The notes under the pieces were generated by a model that saw only the letters and a program-made list of their open reading frames with translations, searched no databases and was not told where the DNA came from. Position numbers and translations under genes: made by a program. Below, piece by piece: positions 56,209 to 64,000 of a DNA stretch of 64,000 bases (the first letter of the stretch is position 1; each line of letters starts with the position of its first letter). The DNA comes from Cristatella mucedo (taxonomy: Eukaryota; Bryozoa; Phylactolaemata; Cristatellidae): the NCBI GenBank assembly GCA_009760855.2, contig WPIO01000202.1, positions 298,296-362,295 on the forward strand, written 5' to 3'.

Positions 56209-56615
56209 AACAACAGGAGAAATTGAAAGAAAATGTGATCAAGCGTGAAAAGGAAAACCAAGAGGCAGCGCCACGTCTGTTGGAGCGGGAGACACTTGCT
56301 CACGAGGTCGCGTGCACCAAGAAACAGCTAGATGAGATAGACCTGCAGCAGCAGCAGCAGCTTCAAGAAGAGGAAGAGTTGCTGCTGCTTGTAAAGAAAG
56401 ATACAATACAAGATAGAAAAGAAAGACATAGAAAGATACGTCACACGGTCGACAGCAAGGAACAGCAAGGTAGACGGGGTAGACGGAGTAGCAGCAGCAG
56501 CAGCAGCAGCATAAAGAACGACAAAAAGAGTAAGAGCAGCCTTTACAGAAGCAGTAGCAGCAGCTACAGTAAGAGCATAATGTGCAACTTGGCTGGGTCG
56601 CTGGAGCTTCGGTAG
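56209..56615 (+). CDS. Charged coiled-coil, Gln- and Ser-tract exon (probably 3' end of gene)
   Basis: The acceptor TTTTTATATTTAAG ends at 56208. Phase 1 entry fits the donor of the preceding exon and makes a Glu codon. It codes a strongly charged helix (KENVIKREKENQEA, HEVACTKKQLDEIDL), then a Gln run from CAG repeats and a Glu run (56344-56385), a Lys/Arg-rich stretch, then Ser tracts from AGC repeats (56488-56512 and 56552-56566). The frame stops at TAG 56613-56615. A donor-like AAGGTAGAC at 56469 could instead end the exon in phase 1. Assignment to the LRR-TRIM gene rests on phase and helix continuation, and is less certain than for upstream exons. Confidence 0.6.
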
Positions 56616-56794
56616 CTGAATGGACTTCGGGTGCCAGCACTTTCGAGTTCCGGTCGGCGACAATACGAAATGCATGCGGTCGTGAGGCGTATTTGCATGC
56701 TTGCTTTTGGCATAAATCGTGTCACTTTTAGAATGAGGATAAGAATGATAATATTTCAATTGTGTAACACGTAAGAGAACTTAATCTGCTCCAA

Positions 56795-57130
56795 TTGCTG
56801 GAACTCACTCCCGACTTGCGTCACGACATTTCCTAACTCAATCAAATTTAAAAAGAAACTAAAAACGTAGCTATTTATGACAGCATTTAGTGGGTCCCCG
56901 TGATTCGTCCTTTATGTGCTTATTCGTGCTGACACTGTGCATGCTGCCACTAACCGCACTTGCATACTTACCTTGTGCATGTCAGCCCTAACCATGTTAT
57001 TCTAGATGTTTACTGAACATGCTACCAGTAACGATTCAATCGAGCATCCTTTGCAGCAATTGTAAAGTGCCTAGAAAGAGGTGGAGTTCTTTGAGGACGC
57101 TATATCAAATGTAGTTCTTTTGTTATTCTA
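56795..57130 (+). mobile_element. LINE family A 3' end
   Basis: It starts at the GGAACTCACTCCCGACTTGC coding segment and runs through the UTR and hairpin (57060-57105) to a decayed tail. Confidence 0.83.
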
Positions 57131-57344
57131 ATAGTCTCTCGGTCTCTCATCCCTAGAAACGGCTACTCACATTCATTTAAGTAGGACCTGAGAAAGCAAG
57201 TGTATCAATAGCAACATATACATATGATCATGGATGAGAGCCCCTACTTAAAGCTCGAATAATAATTGCTAGTTAAATATTGTAGACTCCCTTCTTTGGA
57301 TGGTCTCTAGTCGACTTTAAAAATCGGTCACCCATTCAAAATCA

Positions 57345-57438
57345 TAATAATAATAATAATATTGCACTTGATAAAGCGCCCTCAGAGAACTTAATCTCTT
57401 TCTAGGCGCTTTACATTTGCTGCAAAGTGATACGCAAT
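57345..57438 (-). mobile_element. LINE family A, very short 3' end, antisense
   Basis: Only the tail, hairpin complement and about 30 further bases remain, a copy of under 100 bp. Confidence 0.75.
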
Positions 57439-57544
57439 GACATTGCATTTCTATTGAACTAATATCGTGTAGTTTGGTTGCTGTCGCAAAGTGCCAAAAA
57501 GAAAAAGTGACACAATGCTGCCAGTTTATTCGGCTGTGCACCGA

Positions 57545-57749
57545 GGGGGGAGGAGTGCACCTGCCGTCCTGCAGACGTTCCTGGCTTCGGTCGCCTTCGG
57601 TTCAGGAATGCTGTGCTCTGATTTGTTAGCTTTGTTGCTAACGACTAGCAGCTGTGCTCCGATTGGCTAGTGGTATTCGGGAGGGCCCTCCAGCCTAGTA
57701 CCGGCAGACAACAACATTTAGGCACGGCACTGTCGTTGGCTGGGGTATG
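57545..57749. mobile_element. Partial copy of the TIR element (right half)
   Basis: The order CTCCGATTGGCTAG, CTAGTACCGGCAGAC, CGGCACTGT and terminal GGCTGGGGTATG matches the right end of the element at 60860-61450. The left half is absent. Confidence 0.7.
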
Positions 57750-57933
57750 CATGAACGAAACTACATATCGTTCAAATCAAATATGGCTAGCTGCTAGCAT
57801 AAAGTTTCAAACTAGGCTTAGGCTTACTTCCTCCATGTGGCCATTACCGCGCAGCTCTCGTCCATTTGACTGGTGACATCCTAGATCCAGTTTATTCAGG
57901 CTTCGTCATGTCTCGGTCCTGCTAGACATGTCA

Positions 57934-58205
57934 GACCTATTTAGGACAGCATTTAGTGGGTCCCTGTGATTCGTCCTTGATGTGCTTATGCGTGATGACA
58001 CTGTGCATGCTGCCACTAACCACATTTGCATGCTGACCCTTTGCATGCCACCTCTAACCATGTTATTCATTTTGTTTGTTTATCAACCATGATATTACTC
58101 ACCATTCAGTTGCATTTCCCTTGCAGCAAATGTAAAGTGCTTAGAGAGAGATTGAGTTCTCTGAGGGCGCTTTATCAAGTGCATTATTATTATTATTATT
58201 ATTAT
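57934..58205 (+). mobile_element. LINE family A 3' end
   Basis: It starts at the last coding residues (LFRTAFSGSL equivalent) and keeps a clean UTR, hairpin at 58130-58175 and ATT tail to 58205. Confidence 0.88.
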
Positions 58206-58381
58206 GTCAGCAGCATTCGAATCTATTGCCCATGAGATCATTATTGGGCTATAGAAATCAATGGCTTCGAGTAGCCTCTCGGTGGTTTGAATTGTATTAT
58301 TGTTTTGTACTAGTATTGCACGTACTAATAGCAACTTACGGTCAGCTTGATAAGCCCGTAGGTGTTCGAGCCTTTGCTGTG

Positions 58382-60440
58382 TGGTGATAATAATAATTAT
58401 AATAATGCACTTGATAAAGATTTAAGAAAATTTAGTGCCATCCATGTGTTGATGTCATCAAGGGAGTTGAGAGAATTCGAGGTGCTCGATGGCTGGGAGG
58501 GATCAAAGCAAACGTTCAGCTGAGTGTCATCCGCATAGAAGTGAAAGCCTAGATTGTGCTTGGCAATCACATCGGCAAGATGGATAGTATGAACCGTGAA
58601 AATCCAGACCTAGCACGGAGCCCTGAGCTACCCCATATTTCAGAGTTACCTCGGATGATCTTTGTCCGTTCGCATCAATACTCTGGAGTCTCCCACTGAG
58701 GTAAGACCTGAACCATTGCAGAGCAGTGCCAGTGATGCCCAGGCAAGATGAGAGGCGCTCTAGATAAACTTGGTGATCGATAGTGTCAAAAGCTGCCGAA
58801 AGGTCGAGCAAAACAAGCAGAGACACTCAACCCATGTCTGCATTCCCTAAGTAGGTTGCCATACATACGAAGCAATGCCGAAACTGTTGAGTGATTAGCT
58901 CTATAGCCAGACTGGAACTTACTAGCAAGGTTAGAAGTTTCAATATAAGAGTTCAGCTGGTCTGCCACGAGTCGTTCCAGTGTCTTTGATAGGGAATTGT
59001 GGATGGGAGACTGGGTGGTAGTTGCTAAAGTTGTCTTGGTTTAGTGTTTCTTTCTTGGGAATTGGTCTAACTACAGCTTTTTTGAAAGCTGCTAGGACAT
59101 GACCTGAGGCTAATGACACATGAATGATGTTAGTTATGTATGGCAGCAGCAGATCAATGCATCGTAGGAGCAGGATAGTGGGAATAGGATCCAACGGATT
59201 AGTTTGCCTTTTTTGATCGAGATATTAACTTCAGGGCGAGATCACTACTGACCTGCTTGAATTTAGACATTGAGGTGCTGCAAGGAATCGAGTGACGGCA
59301 TTTTATGGGGTGCTGCCATCGCAGGAATGATCTCCCTGATCTTGTCCATCTTCTGGACAAAGAATCGAGAGAAGCGGTCAGCTAGATTATCACAGGGATC
59401 ATTAGGTAAGGAGCTAATCTGGGAGCGGTTAAGGAGATGGTTGACCGTCGACATCAGGATTTTTGGATTGTGCATCAGGGATTCCACAATTTTTTTATAG
59501 AAGCTAGACTTGGCCTTTGCTAGGGGGATTGACATGACCTACAGTAGTCCTCATATGACTGTCGATGGGTAGTCAGTCATGATCTTGTGTATGCTTTTTC
59601 AAGCTTGCGATTAGTAGATGTAGCTACTTCATTGTCTGTGGTAAGCCATAGGCCATCTATGCGAGAGCCCACAATGTGCTTAGTCAGAGGTGCAAACTCA
59701 TCGAACGTGACAGCTAGTGCCGCATTGCAGCTATCTACCAATGATGACAGACCAGAAGGGGGCTGAGCAGCAGAGGCCAGGCAGATAGTCTCGCAGGGAC
59801 AGCATAGATGTCAGGGTCATGAGGTTTCGCGATTCACAGGTGATTTTAGGAGGAGCAGGAGGGCACACATGGTAGACCGAATGAGACCTGCATGTGTTCA
59901 GATAAGCAGGATTTTGTAATAATTGTTGATCACAAAGTGCAGTTGCATGAAAAAATGTTGTCGAGTGTGTGACCCTTGACGTGAGTAATACCGTGCACAT
60001 GAGCCACGAGAGACGATGAATCAGGCAATGCACGAAATTCAGTGCTGAAGGCTTCAGAATAATTTATCAAAGTGAATGTTGAAATTACCCATAACGAGGA
60101 AGGATCGATTTCTTGCACACCTCAGCGAAATGAGATCAGATAAATCTGAGATGAATGACGATTTGGTACATGGTGGGCGATAGACTGCTGCCACCATCGG
60201 TGGCTTGTTTTTGGGCGAAGTCAAGACAATCAATTCGAAAGACTGCTTCGAGGGTATTGCAAATGGCTTGAAGTTGAATTTCGAGCATAAGATAACAGCA
60301 ACTCCATCTCCAATCTTGATTGAGCGTGCTGAGCAGTCTTCGACAATGCCAGGAATACCAAGCGAGCGTGTACTCAGCTCGCTGTTGCAGCCAAATGAGC
60401 AGCATCTACGCTGGCAGCTCCGGGCGCTTTTCGTTTGTTA
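58382..60440 (-). mobile_element. LINE family A, endonuclease plus RT, with internal deletion
   Basis: The tail complement lies at 58385-58418. The sequence then jumps straight to the region just after the catalytic motif, so the RT end, C-terminus and UTR are deleted. RT frames at 58527-58826 (LLDLSAAFDTIDHQVYLERL, WFRSYLSGRLQSI), 58786-58968 and 58940-59194 precede linker and endonuclease frames (59263-60118, SRFFVQKMDKIREIIPAMA). Breaks are frequent. Confidence 0.83.
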
Positions 60441-60859
60441 ATTTCGTTTGTTAATTTCGTTTGTATAATTCACAAATCTTAGCAACAGCAGTGACATCTA
60501 GGAATACATTTGGTATGCGGTGACAAAGCGATAATAACTGCAAACGATCGCCGCTAACTTGCAGTTGACTAGCCGCCGGCGTAGCTGAGGCCACCGCCGG
60601 TGTGGGAGACCCAACAGCCCGAAGCGATAAGCGTTTAGATATCCATAGGCACGTAATTTCTTACGCACTGCGGTCAAATAACAAACAGAATAAGTTTAAA
60701 CGGGTCTTGCTGTATTGTTTGCTTATACGACGTTCGCAATATCTTGGATTTTCGGAAGAATTCTGCAACGAATAGTTGACAAGGCTTAACCCGCTCTATG
60801 TTGGGAGGCGAGAATTAAATTAAAAAATGAATTAAAATGAATGAAAGCATGCGATAAAT
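60441..60859. other. Spacer, unassigned
   Basis: A short direct repeat of TTTCGTTTGTTAA lies at 60436-60468. Nothing else is recognised. Confidence 0.45.
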
Positions 60860-61450
60860 CATATCCCAGCCTACGATAGTGCCGTGACAAATGTTCTCTG
60901 CCGGCAATAGGCTGGAGGGACCTCCCGACCTTGACTAACCCCGAACAATGAAGGAAAGATCAAAGGTGTGGGAAAGAGGGTCATCGTCAAATCTCCGCTA
61001 TGATTGGGAGAGCAGCAGATCCGGCAGAATACAGTCGTATCATCCAGGCTTCTCCCTGGCAACAGAAGCTTAAGGGGGCCGTCGGTAAAAAGGTGGTCAG
61101 GCTACAGCCTGACCACCGCCCTGGCAGACGGCTCGTCGGTGGGATTCGTGCGTGTGTGAGTGTTTTGAGCATGATTTTACGCGTATATATAAATAGCAAA
61201 CGACTTGTAATACTCGGAACACACCAAGCTCAACAACGTTTAATCCTCAACTCAGTTTGCGACGTTAATGCTAACCGGAGCTTCCTGTCGTCTGCCGCCC
61301 ATGAACGCTGCGCTCCAATTGGTTAGCGTTGTTGCTAGAGGCTAGCAGAAGGAACGCTGCGCTCCGATTGGCTAGACAATGTCGGGTGGTACCTCGAGCC
61401 TAGTACCAGCAGACGACGTTTGTCCCGGCACTGTTATAGGCTGGGGTATG
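60860..61450. mobile_element. Non-autonomous DNA element with 70-bp terminal inverted repeats
   Basis: Positions 60860-60929 and 61381-61450 are inverted repeats of each other, about 80% identical with no gaps, beginning CATATCCCAGCC / CATACCCCAGCC. Inside are a 26-bp palindrome (61092-61117), a TATATATAAATAG box at 61181-61193 and two direct copies of GAACGCTGCGCTCC with CCAAT-type motifs (61304 and 61353). No transposase frame is present. No clear target duplication was seen, so the superfamily is not assigned. Confidence 0.75.
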
Positions 61451-62511
61451 CTCGAGCTCAACATAAGAATATTCCAATAATATCCAGGTTTAAATAGAAA
61501 TTAGTTTAATTATCACTGGAAATATATTTGCTGCCAAAACAATTATACGGTTTCCAAGCGGGTATGTATTATGTGCCTCGGCTGGTTTCGCGTTGTTAAG
61601 CAGTCATTAACTTGCAAGTGGCATTTTTTCCGTCTAATTATTGTTCATCTAGTTTTGACCATGGTAAGTTGATATACATATAAAGGATATTTTTTACGTA
61701 GCCAGTCAATGCGTATACAAATTTTCTCGCTTACTCCACCTTCATAAAAATAATGCAGAATGGGTTTTAGTATTTTTGTCTGGTGCTGGGTGGAACCGAA
61801 CGGTGGGCCGCGATTAGTAGAGGTGCTCAATCATTTCAGCACGGCCGGATGATAGAAGATGTATATTGAATCAAGACAGATTTGGAAGCATGTTGTTACA
61901 AATTATATTTGGTGTGTGCCTGATTTTGCTTTATATGAGCTCAAGAAGCCAGCACTACCTGCTTAGTAGGGAATCGAACGGTCCAGACCTATTGAACTTA
62001 ATAAAACCCCTCGGGATAGCATGATCCCACTCCCTGTCACAATTAGCGGCTTTGATCCTGGCAGTAGGCAAATTTTCATTACGCTGCAAACTGGTCAGTT
62101 AGTTGCCAAGTCATCCTGCAGCTACATGCCCTTTAATTAAGGCTTTTTAATCAGGAAACCGTAACTCATTGCTTTTTGCTAGCATAGTCACTAATCGCAA
62201 CCAGTGTAGCCACATACTACACGTCGCCGAATATGTAACACCGATCCCTTGGACGATTTGGAAATGATTTGGTCTAGGTTTGACTCTAGATGCCTTACGA
62301 CTCACTGCTTAGTCATCATCGCGACATAGCAGTCACCGGAAAGACAATTGACTATCATATCTGCTTAGGTCCACCTGATTTCACTGCAGATTTTTGTGAC
62401 ATTCATTATGTTCATTTTGAGCACCAGGATTCATGCCTTTTATAAGCAAGCATTTCTACTGCACATATCAGCACACCCACACGGCATTGACACAGCACAT
62501 GAGTGGTTTAG
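61451..62511. other. Spacer, unassigned
   Basis: A GTAGGGAATCGAACGG stretch at 61967-61982 resembles a tRNA B-box on the minus strand and may be a lone SINE remnant. Nothing else is recognised. Confidence 0.4.
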
Positions 62512-62728
62512 TTAATAATAATAATGCACTTGATAAAGCGCCCTCAGAGTACTCAATCTCTATCTAGGCACTTTGCATTTGCTGCAAAGGGAAATGCAAC
62601 TGAATGGTAAGTAATATCATACTTGATAAACAAACAAATTGAATAACATGGTTAGGGGTGACATACACAGGGTCAGCATGCAAATGTGGTTAGTGGCAGC
62701 ATGCACAGTGTCAGCACGCATAGGCACC
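62512..62728 (-). mobile_element. LINE family A 3' end, antisense
   Basis: The tail, hairpin complement (62535-62580) and UTR to 62728 are present; no coding part remains. Confidence 0.85.
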
Positions 62729-62807
62729 TTGATCAGTGGGATGTTACAGGGCATACGTGCAGTGTATGTAAATTTCCGACGGTCATCAAACGTGCCTTTC
62801 AAGCATA

Positions 62808-64000
62808 GATCATCCATTGCATTGATCTGCTGCTGCCATGCATAACTAACATTATTAATATGTCATTAGCCTCAGGTCATATCCCAGCACCTTTCAAAAA
62901 AGCTGTCGTCAGGCCACTTCTCAAGAAAGCTACACTAGACCAATAGAACTTAAAGCAACTACCGCCCAGTCTCCCTTCTACCATTCCTATCAAAGGCACT
63001 GGAACAGGTCGTGGCAGACCAGCTGAACTCATATAGCCAAACCTCACACCTTGCTAGTAAGTTCCAGTCTGGCTTTAGAGCTAATCACTCCACAGAGTCA
63101 GCATTGCTTCGGGTATACAACGACCTACTTAGGAATGCAGACATGGGTAGAGTGTCTCTGCTTGTTTTGCTTGATCTTTCGGCAGCTTTTGATACCATCG
63201 ATCACTAAGTTCTTCCAGGGCGCCTCTCATTTCACCTGGATACCACTGGCACTGCTCTGTAGTGGTTCAGGTCCTATCTCAGTGGGAGACTCCAGAGTAT
63301 TGACATAAATGGACAAAGATCATTTAGAGTACCTCTGAAACATGGAGTACCTCAGGGCTCCGTGCTAGGTCCGGTTCTTTTCATGATTTATACTCTCCCT
63401 CTTGCTGATGTGATTGCCAAGCACAGTCTAGGCTTTCACTTCTATGTGGACGACACTCAGTTGTACCTTTGCTTTGATCCCTCCCAGCCTTCGAGCACCT
63501 CAAATTCTCTCAACTCACTAGCTGCATGCATTGGTGACATCCGCACATGGATGGTAGCAAATTTTCTAATACTAAACGATGATACAATTAACTTACTAAT
63601 TATGGGCAAACCAAGTGTGATTCAGATATTGGAAAGGCTGACTCTCGAAATTGGCTCTGCCAGCATATCTCCAGTTGAATCTGCTCGAAATCTAGGTGTC
63701 ATATTCCAAAGCGACCTCCCGTTTGACGACCATATCAGCTCCACAGTCAAATCTGCCTTTTTTCAGCTTCATAACATTGCTAAAATTCGGGCTTGTTTAG
63801 ATAAAGATACCACGTCCAAGTTGGTCCATGCATTCGTGACGTCTCGTCTCGACTTCTGCAAATCACTGCTTACTGGCCTACCAGCATGTGCGATCAGGCG
63901 ATTGCAGCTGGTGCAAAACTCTGCAGCTAGGCTTGTCTGTCGTGAGCGTTGCAGTTGCCACAATTACTCCACTTTTTGCCGAGCTGCACTGGCTACGAGT
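62808..64000 (+). mobile_element. LINE family A, RT to C-terminus, runs off the window
   Basis: It begins in the RT fingers (LLLPCITNIINMSLASGH-like) and continues through ALLRVYNDLLRNADMGRVSL, LLDLSAAFDTIDH, PQGSVLGPVLF and FYVDDTQLYLCFD to RRLQLVQNSAARLVCRE. In-frame stops (for example after DTIDH at 63208) and a shift near 63960 break it. The catalytic motif is YVDD where most family A copies have YADD. Confidence 0.88.

Larger units (their letters stand above)
355..56615 (+). other. Gene span: LRR-RING-B-box-B-box-coiled-coil (TRIM-like) gene, 5' end outside window
   Basis: Thirteen exons on one strand read as one protein: eight 47-codon double-LRR exons, a 33-codon LRR exon, an LRR C-cap exon, a RING/B-box1 exon, a B-box2/coiled-coil exon and a charged coiled-coil exon. 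Junction phases agree throughout: 0 to 0 across the LRR exons, phase 1 from the C-cap into the RING exon, phase 0 (or phase 1 with alternative sites) into B-box2, and phase 1 into the last exon. The visible part codes for roughly 950 residues. RBCC proteins are known as E3 ubiquitin ligases that oligomerise through the coiled coil; LRR arrays usually bind ligands or proteins. A cytosolic E3 ligase with an LRR recognition array is inferred. No signal peptide can be assessed because the N-terminus is missing. Splicing of all exons into one transcript is inferred from phase, strand and order, not shown. Confidence 0.8.

Noticed and set aside
56239-56759. Cys- and Ala-rich minus-strand frames
   Set aside because: They are antisense to the CAG/AGC-rich exon on the plus strand, which has matching splice phase.

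Overview
The window is eukaryotic, animal-type DNA. It has small coding exons with GT-AG splice sites, introns of 1-10 kb, many decayed non-LTR retrotransposons (LINEs), tRNA-derived SINEs and long microsatellites. RING/B-box/coiled-coil (TRIM-type) domains and CR1/L2-like LINEs with ATT-repeat tails fit an invertebrate metazoan. A sponge or another marine invertebrate is possible, but the sequence alone does not settle this. No complete single-exon host gene, rRNA, CRISPR array or bacterial operon was seen.

The host content appears to be one large plus-strand gene, entering from beyond the left edge and running to about 56.6 kb. From left to right it has eight exons of exactly 141 bp (47 codons, phase 0 at both ends), each coding two leucine-rich repeats: 355, 3230, 8117, 9360, 19950, 21293, 24466 and 26400. 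A 99-bp LRR exon follows (33251), then a 160-bp LRR C-terminal cap exon (41842), a RING plus B-box1 exon (50120), a B-box2 plus coiled-coil exon (54041) and a Glu/Gln/Ser-rich coiled-coil exon (56209). Exon phases match at every junction I could test. The predicted product is an LRR-RING-B-box-B-box-coiled-coil protein, in effect a TRIM-type E3 ubiquitin ligase with a long LRR array in front. This is the main candidate for an undescribed system. The N-terminus lies outside the window.

The LRR exons arose by tandem duplication. Homology extends past the exons into the introns. The 5' flanks of exons 5, 6 and 7 are recognisably related, and those of exons 5 and 7 carry the same old antisense LINE fragment, so the LINE is older than that duplication.

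The rest is mostly mobile DNA. LINE family A (endonuclease plus reverse transcriptase, 3' hairpin, ATT tail) has about 25 fragments on both strands. LINE family B has about eight. The two are nested inside each other in both directions. A tRNA-derived SINE (SINE-1) occurs at least nine times. A second tRNA-derived SINE (SINE-2) shares the 3' tail of LINE A. A 591-bp element with 70-bp terminal inverted repeats lies at 60860-61450, with a partial copy at 57545-57749. A degenerate satellite of roughly 170-bp units, with an internal CAAT motif spaced about 10 nt, fills 12.9-15.8 kb. The intron between the RING and B-box2 exons is almost entirely one LINE A copy whose tail abuts the splice acceptor. 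Right of 56.6 kb only mobile elements and unassigned DNA were seen.
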